Origin: Ascaphus truei
Lineage: Eukaryota > Chordata > Amphibia > Anura > Ascaphidae
Length of the DNA: 64,000 nucleotides
Direction of reading: 5' to 3'
Assembly (NCBI GenBank): GCA_036426205.1
Contig: WSYH01002423.1
Location: 23,338 to 87,337 of the forward strand
Part shown: in pieces, positions 22,396 to 33,590 of the stretch
How positions within the stretch are numbered: position 1 is the first letter of the stretch
How the letters are laid out: every line of letters begins with the position of its first letter
The notes under the pieces: model-generated
What the model was told of the DNA's origin: nothing
Database searches by the model: none
Seen by the model: the letters and a program-made list of their open reading frames with translations, nothing else
Made by a program: the position numbers and the translations under genes

Positions 22396-24130
22396 ATAAA
22401 GTCGTACTTAAACAATTTTATGTTATTGAAAAGTATGTACTCATTCATGTAAATGTCAATGCCAATAAAAAAGATAGATACAAAAAAAAATTCATGTTTT
22501 GATTTATGCATGTTTTATGTGTTTCATAATGGGCAAATAATATATTATCCATATCTGGATAATAGTTATTTTGCACATTATTGTACTGTATGTGTTGGGG
22601 GGGGGGGGGGGGGTGGATGTATGTATTTAATGTATAGGCCCGGTTTATTTTTTTTACATACAGGGTTGGTTCCTTTTGGTTTGCAAGAGACCTCTGGAGA
22701 CACTCGGGCTTCTCACTGGTAACAGTCTGGCGGGACACCTGCGGGGAAGAACCGGTGGAAACACATCTGTGAGGGCACCGCGGACCCGTAGGGACCACCC
22801 GTGGGTCCCCAGACCCCCGTGGGAACCACCCGAGGCCCCTCAGACACCTGTGGTTCTGACCCGGGGCCCACCAGACATCCGCAGGCCTACCGTGGGGACC
22901 CCATTCTGGCCCACGTTGACCTGCGGAGACCACCTGGTGGACCATGGTGCCTGGCGGGACCCACCAACAGGCCTCCAGACCCTGTGTGAAACATGATGCT
23001 GGTGAGGTGACCCGTCAGGCCCACTGGGGACTCCCATGGGCCTGGGGTATGAACCCTGTATTTAAAAGAATAAATTATATATTTATGGGGAGGCAAATGG
23101 GGTGGGTTATGTATTTAATAAATAGAATGATGTTTATTGTGGGGATGTGTATTGTTTTTATTGTGGGTACTGGGGGTGGAGGTAGGGGGTATTGGCCCCA
23201 AGGGTATGTGGGTAGGCCTCCCGGCTGGGTAGTGGGTGAGGGTGGTTAGGCCTCACGGGGTGGGGGGTTCGTGGGGGAGGGTATGTAGGCATCCAGAGTG
23301 GTGGGTGAGCGTGGGTTAACCCCTTAATGATTGTAGCGGTTAATAACCGCTATGGTGATTAAGGGGTTAGGGGACAATACATTGGATGTTTTTATTATTG
23401 TGTATGTTTTACAGCACCGGAGGGGGCATGGGCAGGATGAAGATGAGGATGAAGACGGCCTTAATCTTGGGTGCCTGTAAATGGTAAGTGTAATATGTTT
23501 TAACTGTGTTTATTGATAGTTATATGTATTTAAAATGGGCAAATGCATTATTATCCATATGTGGATAATAGTAATTTTGCCCATTACTGTATTGTATGTG
23601 TTAGGGCGGTGTATTTAGTTATAAATATTGTTTATTATTTTTGGAGACGCAACATTGGTACCGAAGGCCCGTGGGTACCCCGGGAATCCCGTGGGGACCC
23701 CCGGATCACCGCTGGGTCAGACGGGGACACCCGCGCGACCCCCGGACTCCCTCGGGGACCCCCGCTGGGTCAGCCAGGGACACCCGCCGGCCTGTTGTAA
23801 AGGTTTTTTGCATGCAAAAATGAAAAGCAATAATTTTTTCTAAGTCCAGCTTTTTTTGCGTCTACCTCGAGCTGACATGTTCTGATCAACGCAACTTTTG
23901 CATACGCTAAGGTTGCGTTGCTTAGTGCATCCCACTTAAGGGCAGAATTTAAAGCAAACAGGGTTATGAACAAGCACAGTTGGACTTAGAAGAAATTCAT
24001 GAAAAAAGTCAGTTTTAGTGCGCAAAGTGCCTGTTTGCGTTGCTTAGTGCATCGGGTTCAGCGCAATATCACATTCTAAGAGCACTTTGCGCTCTAAAAG
24101 TGACTTAACGGAGCTTAGTGCATGACCCCC
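22396..24130. repeat. Right arm of the 9.2 kb Harbinger-like element
   Basis: Carries in inverted order the blocks of the left arm: ATTATCCATATCTGGATAAT (22540), G-run (22597), G/C-rich block (22660-23080), AGCGGTTAATAACCGCT hairpin (23335), acidic exon-like module (23412-23485), and a second ATTATCCATATGTGGATAAT (23553). The two long palindromes of the left arm have no full counterpart here, so they were gained on the left or lost on the right. Confidence 0.75.
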
Positions 24131-24784
24131 TATATTCTTAAAATGGGTTTTTGTCTATATAGTTTTATTTTCAATGAATATCAACAAATCCAAAAAAGGA
24201 ATGGACACTGAACTGTGTGTCTCTGTGAATGATAAGTTGTAATTATTATTGTTAATATACAACAGAAACTTTAATAAAAGAGATTCCGGGCCATTCCAAA
24301 TAAAAATAATGTCATTGATGTAGCGTCGCCACAGGACAAGGTTTGCGCCATAGGGGTTGTGATGATAAATAACCTCCTCTTCCCAGTTACCCAGGAAGAG
24401 GTTCGCATAACTAGGCGCAAACCTTTTACCCATGGCGGTGCCACATAACTGCAAATAAAAATCGTCCTCAAACATAAAATGGTTGTGTGTGAGAATGTAT
24501 TTAATACTTTCCAGGATAATTTTTTCTGATCTTGATCCAATTTATTTTTCTCCATCAGGACCTTTCTGATGGCATCACAACCCTGGGAGTGGTTTATAAC
24601 TGTATATAAAGAGCACACATCTACAGTGCAAAGTATAAACTCCTCCTACCATTCTATTTCTTGAAGTAGATTGATTATATAAGTAGTGTCTTTCAAATGT
24701 GAACTCAAATCTATGACATAGCTTTGGAGGAATTTATCTATGTACATAGATAAGTTACATGTGGCGGACCCAATACCCGATATA
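24131..24784 (-). pseudogene. Penelope-like element, reverse transcriptase part
   Basis: Minus-strand frames encode GIGSATCNLSMYIDKFLQ, then FILCTVDVCSLYTVINHSQG (motif A-like), GTAMGKRFAPSYANLFLG (typical Penelope motif B) and WRRYINDIIFIW (motif C), where the first Asp of the YIDD core is Asn. A frameshift separates the parts around 24475-24480. The frame would continue across the Harbinger-like insertion into 14922. The Asn change and frameshift indicate an old, inactive copy. Confidence 0.85.
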
Positions 24785-26403
24785 GGGCCTCATGCAGTAA
24801 GCGCCGAAAAAGTGCTCTCGGCAAATGTTCATTATCGGCATGATTTTGGCGATTTTCCCTCGCCGTATGCAATAAGGGCCAAATTCCTGGCGAATCAAGC
24901 CGAAAACATTTGTTCCCACTATGGCGATGATTTGCCGATCAGACACAGGTGTATCGGCGAGCTTGGCGAGTGCGTGTTATGTTCGCCAATTAAACTTGTT
25001 TCTGAATCTGGCGAAGCAAGCATGTTCTTGATTGTGCGGCCCATTTAAAGGCAGCATTTTTTTCTATTCATTCTCTGTGTTGTTGGGAGAGAGAGAGACA
25101 CACAGAGCTGGGCGATTTGCATATTTAATATTGAGAGAAAGAGTTGCTGTGTATTGTGATTGGTTTGTCCTGTGTTGTTTTGTTAACATATTTTTGTTGT
25201 TGTCAGTTTGTAAGTGTTGAGTGCGATTGTGTTTAAATTTCTTTTCTGTTCTTTTTGAGTGCTATAGGTATGGCTGAGAAGAGTGGGAGGAGTGATACTG
25301 GTGTGAGTGGTACTGGTAGTCATGTGAGTACGTGTCTGTGTGAACGTGGGAGTCAGGGGAGTGGTGTTTCTGTGAGTGCTAGTGTTGCTGCTGTGAGTGC
25401 TAGTGGTGTTGCTGTGAGTGCGAGTAGTGTTGCTGTGAGTGCGAGTGGTGTTGGTGTGAGTGTGAGTGCTGGTGGTGGTGTGTCTGGTGGTGGTGGGGTG
25501 TCTGGTGGTGGTGGAGGTGTGTCTGGTGGTGGTGGGGTGTCTGGTGGTGCAGCGCTTTTGGAGGCTCTTCCATTGGAAAAAGGAGAGTCCAGTCAGCAGC
25601 AGCCAAACTCTGTGGCTCGACGTGGTCGGAACAAATGTGTGGAGCAGCCACATAATCCTTGTTTCAATGATGAGGAAAACAGAGTTCTTGTGACAGGGAT
25701 TTTGGAGCATTATGACCATCTATATGGGCATTTAGTAGGTAAGTCAATCTTTGCATTGATTGTTCAAATACTTTTTCTCGTATCTGATGTCACATGTGTT
25801 AATTGAAATCTAATAATCTGTAATATCTATCAATGATAGTAGATTGTTGCGCACATTATCCTTGATTGTTTACACCGAACATAAGAATCCATAAAATGTG
25901 ATTTTGTATGTTCATTGAACATTCACGCAAGCTTCCTTAGCTTTGTATGTCTCCACATAATTGTAATACTCATGTGGCACACATATTCAACCAAAACCAG
26001 CATGTTATCTATCTCTTTCAACAGTTAGCAGAATTTTTATTTATTCGTCATTACATTAAATATTAACTTACCATAATTGTTATGTATTTCAAGGACGGAC
26101 AAGTTCAGCCGTGAAGAAAGAAATGTGGGAGCAAATTAGATTGTCTGTGTCTGCGTGTGGGAATCGTGTCAGGAGCCACACGAAATGTAGGAAGAGATTT
26201 GATGACGTGAAGGCGAATCTAAAAAAAAAATACAAGCACAATGGATGCATGCTTATGGCACTTTAGGCGGTCCGCCAGCACAAGCTCTAACGCTAACTCC
26301 ATTGGAGGAGCAGATGCGTGACAAATTTCTTCCGGTCGTCGTGGAGGGTTTGCCTGGGGACCGAGATATCGGTATATCCGAACATCCATTCCCACCAGGG
26401 GAA
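24785..26403 (+). mobile_element. Harbinger-like element fragment with Myb/SANT gene
   Basis: Starts GGGCCTCATGCAGTAAGCGCC next to ATA, at the border of the Penelope-like reverse transcriptase. The TIR resembles those of the MITEs at 29403 and 44730. I could not find the right TIR; after about 26403 the sequence passes into an AT microsatellite. The DDE transposase gene expected in a complete Harbinger is absent. Confidence 0.65.
25270..26403 (+). pseudogene. Harbinger-type Myb/SANT-like DNA-binding protein, two exons
   Basis: Exon 1 (25270-25738) starts with MAEKSGRSDTG, followed by a long Ser/Val/Gly repeat region and then the start of a trihelix Myb domain (NPCFNDEENRVLVTGILEHYD). The donor GTAAGT at 25739 and acceptor TTTCAAG before 26094 join in frame. 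Exon 2 adds RTSSAVKKEMWEQI and HTKCRKRFDDVKANLKKK, completing the Myb/SANT-like domain that helps Harbinger transposases enter the nucleus and bind ends. A run of ten A at 26221-26230 causes a one-base shift: the listed frame stops at 26265, while the shifted frame continues with family-like GGPPAQALTLTPLEEQM to about 26400. So it is a recent frameshift or a slippery site. Confidence 0.75.
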
Positions 26404-26459
26404 AAATCTTACTGTACTACACGTGTCGTCTCAAAATGTTTATATCAATATTCCACCCA

Positions 26460-26485
26460 AAATGTCATAAATAAAACAAATATAA

Positions 26486-26537
<52 letters not shown>

Positions 26538-26630
26538 TATATTATATATATATATAATATCTAAATGTATCAGCTTGGTGATGATAGTTCATATGTATAT
26601 ATATATATATATATATAATCAAAAAATAAA
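26460..26630. repeat. AT microsatellite
   Basis: Several (TA)n runs broken by a T run. No coding content. Confidence 0.95.
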
Positions 26631-26639
26631 TAGATGATA

Positions 26640-26849
26640 CCGTTCTGTGGCTACCAAAATGCTTTTAATTGTGCGAGCTTTCAAGATACACTGATCTCTT
26701 CTTCTGGCGATGTTACAATGAATGAAGCAAGCAAAGGGTATACTTAAAAACAGTGTCTCTTGGAATGTTATCTGTGCTTGTCCCTCCCCCGTGTGTGGAT
26801 GTGATTTATGGCTAGAGGTGTTAAATGGTTCCTGAAAGTTAGTGATGTA

Positions 26850-26884
<35 letters not shown>

Positions 26885-28260
26885 CTGTGTGAATATATAT
26901 GAATGGTGAGCCCACAGTGTATACAGTGCTTTACAAAAGGTGTGTGTGAGTGGGAGTTAATATAAATGGTGTGGGTTTGTGTGGAAATGTGAGAGATTGT
27001 AGCATAACTAGAAGTGTGTGTTGATACTATGTGGTCCCTATTGGTGTATAGGGATGGAAAAACAAGGAGTATTAGTATATGTAAGAGACATCTCTGTGTG
27101 CATACATATAGCACAGTATGTACAGACATGGCTTTTAGCGCTCCTGGGAAGAGAGTTCACTTGTGTCAGTAATGACTCATAAAATTTCAATCACCGGTGA
27201 GTGTCCTGAACAGTTGCATAAATTTGTATTCATGCAACCGTCTCTCTTTCTGTGTTTTAAGATTACCTTTGAGTATGGCAACCCTCAGATCGTTCATCTT
27301 ATGGCCAGAGTCAGAGAAATGTTCGCCAACAGGTTCATCTCTTGTTCCGCGTGTGATGCTGTGGCGATGCAGGTTCATTCTCTTTTTTAGCCCCTGCCCC
27401 GTCCCACCTATGTAGTAGCATCCCCCTGGGCATTTCATGCACATGATGAGGTACATGACATTGCTGGAGGAACAGGTGAATCTTCCTCTGATTTTGTATT
27501 CCCGATTCCTGTGTGGTATTTGTATTGTGTCCGCTGTGTAGAGCATTGCGCAGGTTTTGCATCTTGCGTCCTGGCATGGTTTCGTCCCGCTTTCAGTTGT
27601 ACTGCTGAATACTTTACTCCTCACCATAATATTCTTGAGATTATGAGGTTGTCTGTATGATAATAAGGGTGCTTCAGGGAAGACCTGTTGCAGTCTTGTG
27701 TCTTCCTGGAGGATGGGTTGTAGTTCCCTGGCAATATTGCGTAGGGCTCCAAGGTGTGGGTTATATGTGACCACCAAAGGTATCCTGTCGCTTGTCTCTT
27801 TCTGTTTGTATTCAAGTAGATCACTTCTTGGTATTCTGGTGGCTTTGTGAATTTGCTGGTCTACAATTCTGTGGTTATATCCACGGTTTATAAAATCTGA
27901 TCTCAAGGCTTTAATCCGCTGGTCTATGTCTGCTGTGTCGGAGCAAATCCGGTTGTATCGTATGGTATTAACTCCCACTCCACACACACCTTTTGTTAAG
28001 CACTGTATACTGTACACCGTGGGCTCTCCATTCATTTATATTCACACAGATACACACACACACTCTTACATCACTAACTTTCAGGAACCATTTAACACCT
28101 CTAGCCATAAATCACATCCAAACTGTTTTTAAGTATATCCTTTGCTTGCTTCATTCAATGTAACATCGCCGGAAGAAGAGATCAGTGTATCTCGAAAGCT
28201 CGCACAAATAAAAGCATTTTGTTAGCCACAGAACGATATCATCTATTTATTTTTTGATTA
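26640..28260 (-). mobile_element. 5'-truncated Penelope-like element between inverted terminal repeats
   Basis: A central minus-strand endonuclease frame is flanked by two inverted copies of one terminal repeat (about 26640-26965 and 27970-28260), sharing TAGCCACAGAACG, GCTCGCACAA.TAAAAGCATTTTG and AACACCTCTAGCCATAAATCACATCC. Inverted terminal copies are a known arrangement of Penelope-like elements. Each copy holds a hammerhead-like segment. CA/TG microsatellites expanded at equivalent places in both repeats (26850-26882, 28050-28066). Confidence 0.8.
27187..27972 (-). CDS. Penelope-like element C-terminal part with GIY-YIG endonuclease (partial)
   Basis: A single open frame of about 260 codons. 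It begins in the region after the reverse transcriptase (DIDQRIKALRSDFINRGYN), goes through the linker (LGALRNIARELQPILQED, CQDARCKTCAML) and ends in the nuclease: VMYLIMCMKCPGGCYYIGGTGQGLKKRMNLHR, with the YIG-like YYIGGT, conserved Arg in KRMNLHR and the C-terminal Glu region (KERRLHEYKFMQLF). The upstream 20 codons in the same frame derive from the terminal repeat and are not part of the protein. The reverse transcriptase is missing, so this is a truncated but otherwise well preserved copy, younger than the one at 14043. Confidence 0.85.
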   Translation of the reverse strand, partial: VNTIRYNRICSDTADIDQRIKALRSDFINRGYNHRIVDQQIHKATRIPRSDLLEYKQKETSDRIPLVVTYNPHLGALRNIARELQPILQEDTRLQQVFPEAPLLSYRQPHNLKNIMVRSKVFSSTTESGTKPCQDARCKTCAMLYTADTIQIPHRNREYKIRGRFTCSSSNVMYLIMCMKCPGGCYYIGGTGQGLKKRMNLHRHSITRGTRDEPVGEHFSDSGHKMNDLRVAILKGNLKTQKERRLHEYKFMQLFRTLTGD

Positions 28261-28292
28261 TTGAAGCTCGGCTAACACGGTACTGATACCTC

Positions 28293-28295
<3 letters not shown>

Positions 28296-28340
<45 letters not shown>
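28296..28340. repeat. (TA)n microsatellite
   Basis: Simple TA repeat. No coding content. Confidence 0.95.
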
Positions 28341-28344
<4 letters not shown>

Positions 28345-28604
28345 TATATGTATGCTCATTTGCATGTATTGGGTCTTCAATCCTGCCTTACACCATTATG
28401 AGCCAGCACACACCACCTGAACTGCAGGAAGGGATTATGTGTAATGATATTCAAAATAGCACACAGTGCCACCTTTTACTTTAGAAACCATTCAACATCT
28501 TTCCCCTATAGGTTTAAGCTTCCAGTATGGTCACAGCTTGGAGCACACACAGGGTTAACATGCATACCCACTAAACACACCCGCAGTCATCCTTTTGTCA
28601 CATT

Positions 28605-28700
28605 AATTATTTATTTATTTATTTATAAAATATTTTACCAGGAAGTAATACATTGAGAGTTACCTCTCGTTTTCAAGTATGTCCTGGGCACAGAGTAAAA
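28605..28700 (+). repeat. Dispersed about 100 bp repeat, copy 1
   Basis: Contains TTTACCAGGAAGTAATACAT, GAGAGTTACCTCTCGTTTTC and TGTCCTGGGCACAGAGT. Other copies are at 46570-46650 and 51722-51830. No gene. Probably a short non-autonomous element; the family is not recognised. Confidence 0.7.
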
Positions 28701-28855
28701 CAAATAATATATATATATATATATATGTGTATTTACACACACACAGAGAGAGAGACAGTGTGTGTGTATATCTATATAGATAGATATAGAGATACAGAAA
28801 GAGAGTATATGTATGTATGTTTGTATGTATGCATGTATATATGTATGTATGTATG

Positions 28856-28892
<37 letters not shown>

Positions 28893-28895
28893 TAT
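28700..28895. repeat. Compound microsatellite (TA, CA, GA, GTAT units)
   Basis: Low-complexity runs produce Tyr/Ile- and Thr/His-rich frames on both strands that are not genes. Confidence 0.95.
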
Positions 28896-28909
28896 ATATA
28901 TTTGTAATT

Positions 28910-29950
28910 CTTATCCTATCCGGAGTGTCAGAGGTTAATATAGACAGGCTAGGTCTCCAATATATATAGAGTTGCAATGGAAATAGAAGAGAGAAAAGAT
29001 ATATTGCACTTACTGTACTGCCAGTGTAATCAAAAACAGCATTTATGTATAGCTTCCCAGTGTGTGGTAGTAACTCTTTGCTTTGATGGTAATGTTGCTC
29101 ACATATTGTAGAGTCCACGGCCCCCTTCTGATATGTGTCCGCTGCGCCTGTCACCTCCGATTTCCTTGAGGGGGGTCACTGCACCTCTCCTACTCCCCTG
29201 TACCTTGCGCACGGTCAGGGGTGCCAGGAGGTGATATTACAGCAGCAGTGTCTCATTCACACTCGTATTCACATACAAGTAACTGCAGGGCCAGCAGCCA
29301 AAAGCTTCAGCAGAGGGGAAACCTCACCACACGTCACACGTTGTAGGGACCTATGGTTCTATCTGTTATTTCCATTGCAACTCTATATGTATTGGAGACC
29401 TAGGGCCTCATGCAGAGAGCAGCGCTAAAATAAAATGGAGATGTTAATAAATTGTACCTGTAATGGCGTGATTGTATCTCCATATGCAGAAAGGCCCGAA
29501 AACTGCATTTAAAATGATGTGTGAATATGGAGACTTTCAACCGGCGAGATCCGCGCTGGGGAAACATGTTTGAAAATCCGCGTTTTTTTCTTTTCTTTTC
29601 CCTCTCGCCGGTGAGCTCCAGCTTCCAGCCAACTTTTTTTGGCGGAGCAAATAGTATAATTTCTCTCCATTTTAATGGCGCGAACAGCCACTAGATGGCG
29701 ATCATGCCTTTCTGCATACGGCGGTTTAAAAGACTGCAGAAATATAGGGTCTCACCAACCGCGCGGCGCGTTTTTCAAACAAAAATTTTTTTTGCGCTTT
29801 TCTCTCTTTTCCCCTCATTCGCGCCAGTTCTTTACTTTTGGATGAAATATTTCGCTGCAAGCTGGCGAAACACAGCTTCTCGCTGCTCTCTGCATGAGGC
29901 CCCTAGCCTGTCTAGATTAACCTCTGACAATCTGGATAGGAAAAGAACAC
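28910..29950. repeat. Inverted repeat containing a precise MITE insertion
   Basis: The segment 28910-28995 (CCGGAGTGTCAGAGGTTAAT.. to ..GTTGCAATGGAAAT) is inverted at 29360-29402 plus 29903-29940. The right arm is interrupted by the MITE at 29403, whereas the left arm keeps the uninterrupted AGACCTAGCC site. The 370-base interval between the arms holds no recognisable gene. Confidence 0.75.
29403..29902 (+). mobile_element. Harbinger-like MITE with CTA duplication
   Basis: 500 bases with TIRs GGGCCTCATGCAGAGAGC and inverse GCTCTCTGCATGAGGCCC, flanked by CTA on both sides. The empty site is visible in the inverted partner repeat at 28940-28955, so the three-base duplication is proven within the window. 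No coding capacity; frames inside are spurious. Confidence 0.9.
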
Positions 29951-30244
29951 AAGCTATGCAAAATTGTAAGTGCATGAATTCAAATGTATGAACTTTAAGG
30001 GTTAATTAACCTGTATTGATACATTGCTATCTTCTCTTATTTTTTTTTGGACTAAAACGAATATATTTGAGACAACGTGCCGGAGGACATTTCTTCTGTG
30101 CTACTCGGTGCATGACTGAACTTCCAACAGTAATGTGGAAGGAGGTAGTATTTCCAGGTTTGGGAGGAAGTATGAGGAGCTCTGTTTTTGCAATGTGACA
30201 TTTAAGTCAGCAGGGGGCCATCCAGGATGATATCTGTCAGGGGA
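29951..30244. other. No recognisable feature
   Basis: About 290 bases without a motif that I recognise. Confidence 0.5.
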
Positions 30245-32640
30245 GACCTGTACTTTTACACAAAAACCACCGGGATCACGAGCACCAGACAGGACAAGGT
30301 TGTTGAATAAAATGAGGTTTATTCTGGCACGCCAGCTGACAACAGGATATATCTTTCTTTGTTATTGGTATTGGCATTGTTTGGAAAAGGTATAAAATAT
30401 GCATGAGCAAATTCATCTTAATGCAGTGTACTTTGCCAATCCAGTATATATAAAACCCTGACCATGTCCTAATGTCCTCTCTAAAGGTTTTGAGTTGTTG
30501 AGGGCAGTTCGCTTGATATTGCGATTTGGAATTGTTAGTAATGTTTACTCCCAAATATTTATACATTTGGGTTGCCACCTGAATTTGAAGTTAGATGCTA
30601 TAATAAAGAGATATCTGGGTTTTGCCTTATGTTCGCTGCTTGTGGTTCCATGCAAAGGGCAAATAGCAGAGGGGAGAGAGGGCATCCTTGTCTCGTGCCA
30701 CTTTTGATATTAAACCTTTCAGACGGGAAGCCTTGGCAGACACATTTGCCTTGGGATTTAAATATAGGGCCGAGATTGCCTTCATAATTTTTTCACGAAA
30801 CCCAACAAATCCGAGGAATGCAAATATGTAGAACAATCTATCTAATCAAGTGCTTTTTCAGCATCAAGCCTTAGTACCATAGTGGGTATCTTTTTTTCTT
30901 TTTTTTTTAATCCTATTATCCTTCTTGTATTATCTGCGGCTGCCCTACCTTGTATAAATCCCACTTGGTCTTGGTGCACCAGTGAAGGGAGAATTGCACT
31001 TATTTGGTTTGCTAGAATTTTAGAGTATATTTTCAGATCTAAGTTGATCAGCGAGATTTGTCTGTAGCTGTCGCAGTTTGTCGGATCTTTTCCTTGCTTG
31101 TGGATTAAAGTGATAGAGGCTTGCAACATGTTAGGTTGGAAAGAGGCTCCTGTCAGGATTGAGTTGAATACTCTCAGGAGGTGGGGGGCTAGTAGATTGG
31201 CAATTTTTTTGTAATAGAGGTTTGAGAACCCGTCGGGTCCTGGGGCTTTGTAAGATTTTAGGTTTTTAATGACACTGAATTTCAGCTAGTGTCATTTCTT
31301 TTCCTAGTTCCTCTCCAGCTGCTTTTTGAGTGTGGGATGAATTGCAGAGGCTTAGATGTTTAGTTCATTGTAGGTTTTTTACTATGCAGTACCTTGTGGC
31401 CGTTATATAGATCTGCATAATATTTTTGGAATTCCTGTGCCATACTTTGATGATTGATGGTTTGATGAGCTCACGTCTGATCCTAGCTTAATTGTATGGA
31501 TACTTTGGAACTAGTGGTTATTTCTCAATTTGGTCGTTAGCATTGTGTCAGGCTTATTAAATTTTTCATAGAATTTTTTTTTTGACCAATTGTGGGATTG
31601 TTCCACTTGTGTTGTTAAATATATATTAAGTTCTACCGTGGCATCTTTCAGTTGTTTTAGCGTGGCTTCCTTTCCATCATTTTTGTGGGCATAGGTTATT
31701 TGTTATTTGTGTTTGGAGTTCTGCGGTTTTCTTGATTCTAGCTTTTTTCCTATACGTTGTTAAGCTTATTAAAAAGCCTCTTAGCGTTGCTTTGTGTGTT
31801 TTCCAATGAGTTGTAAGGGAGGTCACACTTTCTTTATTATCTCGGAAGAAGTATTTAATTTCTTCGCCTATGCTTGAGCAGACTTCTGGGATTTCTAATA
31901 TAAATTTGTTTCGTTTCCAGAATGTACCTTGTTTCTTTACATTCAGCTAGGTGCATCTCAATTCAATAGTGGCATGGTCCGACCATGTAAAATCATATAT
32001 CTTGAAGTGTCAGATTTTGGGATTTAGTCTACTTGACACAAAAAATGTAGTCTATTCTAGTGTAAGATTGATGGGGTTGAAAGAAAAGTGTAATCTTTCT
32101 CTTGAGGGTGCATCTCCCTCCAGATATTTTCTAGTTGGGCTGTCTTAGTCCTGACATTAGGGCCCTGATATCTTAACTTCCGCGCTGCTGCGGCGGTCCC
32201 GATATGTCTATGTGTGGATTTAGGGGTAAGTTGAAATCTCATGTCAATATCATATACCCTTTAGCCACCTTGCTGAGAGTTTTAAAGACACGAGAGGAAC
32301 TTTTGTTGGGGGTGTATATATTTGCGATGGTCAAGGTCTGTCTGTATAGAGATCATACCAGAATCGGGAATCTTCTGTCTTTATCTTTTTTAACTTTGTC
32401 AATTATGAAGGGAATTTGGTTGTGTATTAGAGTTATAACTCCCCTTTTTTTACTTTCAGCTGAAGATAGCCAAAATTGACGAAGGTTTTGTTAGAATTTA
32501 GGAGGCTCGCTGTGTTAAAGTGTTTTTCTTGTGATAGAATAATATCACTTTCTTTCTTTTGTAGTCAGCCATTGCTATTTGTCTTTTTCAAGGGCTGTTA
32601 AATCCCTTAACATTATGGGAAATTAGTGACAATGCCATTG
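30245..32640 (-). pseudogene. L1-clade LINE ORF2 remnant
   Basis: On the minus strand, endonuclease-end sequence (NIWREMHPQEKDYTFLS) near 32130 precedes the reverse transcriptase (ASITLIHKQGKDPTNCDSYR, INLDLKIYSKILANQ, DQVGFIQGRAAADNTRR) at 31129-30842 and the C-terminal palm/thumb region (YKYLGVNITNN, WIGKVHCIKMNLL) at 30578-30276. Stops and frameshifts are frequent. It differs from the L1 at 18490 in many positions, so it is a separate subfamily or an older copy. The 3' end is missing after about 30245. Confidence 0.85.
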
Positions 32641-32663
32641 GAGAGATTGTGGGGTAACTTGTA

Positions 32664-33060
32664 CTGCACCGACACACTTTATTCGAGCAAATACCCAGTA
32701 TGTACCTGGCAGATACCTGGAATGCGCCACTCCTCACCTCTGACAAGCCCCGTTGTGTTTGCCTTCCCAGCCTGGGTTCATGCCTGGCTGATGGGCGGCT
32801 GATCTGTTAAATGATAATGATTAGGATTTAATAGGCTGCAATGCTTCGCGTGTCTACCAGATGGCATAAATTCATGAATTGTAATGCAGTATATATATAT
32901 ATACTGTGCAGTATTGCAGCCAGCGGGAATAAAATGCTTCAATCCCTGCCTGGAAAATACCTCAATGCACTCGGGCAGAAAACAGTCACAAACCTCAATA
33001 CACCCGGGTATACCCGAATTCGTGGGACTAGCCGAGCTCGAATAAAGTGTGTCGCCAGTG
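32664..33060 (+). mobile_element. Forkhead-transposon-family MITE, copy 2
   Basis: 397 bases, flanked by TA on both sides (TGTA on both if four bases are counted). Left end CTGCACCGACACAC, as in the forkhead copies at 52111 and 62388; right end GTGTGTCGCCAGTG. More than 95 percent alike to the copies at 19158 and 53776 by eye. Confidence 0.9.
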
Positions 33061-33473
33061 TACTTTAGAACATAGCTTAGCACTCCAGAATGAGGATTTC
33101 CACCTCTTGATCAGAGATAACACTCCAACTATTCTTTTTTTTTTTGGGAGGTGTGGGGGATGACGAAGATATGAGGTGGTGGTGTAGGGTTGGGGGGGGG
33201 GAGAGGTAACAGTACAGACAAAATACATTACGAAAAACAAAAAATACTTTGTTGGGATCCTATTGATCACTAGCTCTTCTGCCCTTGGGTTGTTAGTGGG
33301 TCATAAAACAAAGGAGCATGTCCAGGCTAACCACAGAAAAGGGCTTTGTAGATTGCATAGTAGAACTAAACAAAAATAGATCAAGGTGACTGCTGCTTCA
33401 TAAACAAAAAATGAGAAAACTCACCAGCAAGAGGTAACTAAAAACACCTTATTAGAACTACATAAAAACATTT
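33061..33473. other. No recognisable gene
   Basis: Contains T- and G-runs (33136-33200). It may continue the minus-strand L1 5' region, but no motif confirms this. Confidence 0.4.
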
Positions 33474-33590
33474 GAACAGAAAAAAACTCTCCTCCCAAAT
33501 GTTTCACGCTCCTTAATGGCGCTTTTTCAACTCCTTGAAAAAATGCCATTAAGGGGCGTGAAACGCGTGGGAGTTTTTTTCTGTTCACAT
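33474..33590. repeat. Long hairpin with GTGAAACGCGTG motif
   Basis: GAACAGAAAAAAACTCTC..GCTCCTTAATGGC and its inverse GCCATTAAGGGGC..GAGTTTTTTTCTGTTC form arms of about 50 bases around a short loop. The right arm holds a degenerate hammerhead-like end (GAAACGCG). The following 700 bases to 34300 show no gene. Confidence 0.7.

Larger units (their letters stand above)
14926..24130 (+). mobile_element. 9.2 kb Harbinger-like composite element with long inverted arms
   Basis: Bounded by GGGGGCTATGCACTAAGC and its near-inverse GCTTAGTGCATGACCCCC. TAT flanks both ends (14923-14925 and 24131-24133); removing the element and one TAT restores the Penelope-like frame, so the three-base duplication is well supported and fits the PIF/Harbinger group. 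Left arm (about 14926-17150) and right arm (about 22440-24130) are long imperfect inverted repeats sharing hairpins, an acidic exon-like module and G/C-rich blocks. The core holds a TATA-box transcription unit (18240-17950, minus) and a 5'-truncated L1 (18490-22395). No DDE transposase is seen, so it would be non-autonomous. Confidence 0.8.

Noticed and set aside
25183..25719. His/Thr-rich 178-codon frame on the minus strand
   Set aside because: It is the reverse of the Gly/Ser/Val repeat in exon 1 of the Myb-like gene and has no domain.
27187..28035. Calling the 282-codon frame a complete gene
   Set aside because: Its first 20 or so codons derive from the terminal repeat, and the reverse transcriptase is missing, so only the endonuclease part is a real coding remnant.
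28635..29154. 164-codon minus-strand frame
   Set aside because: Mostly the translation of a compound microsatellite plus a non-coding inverted repeat.
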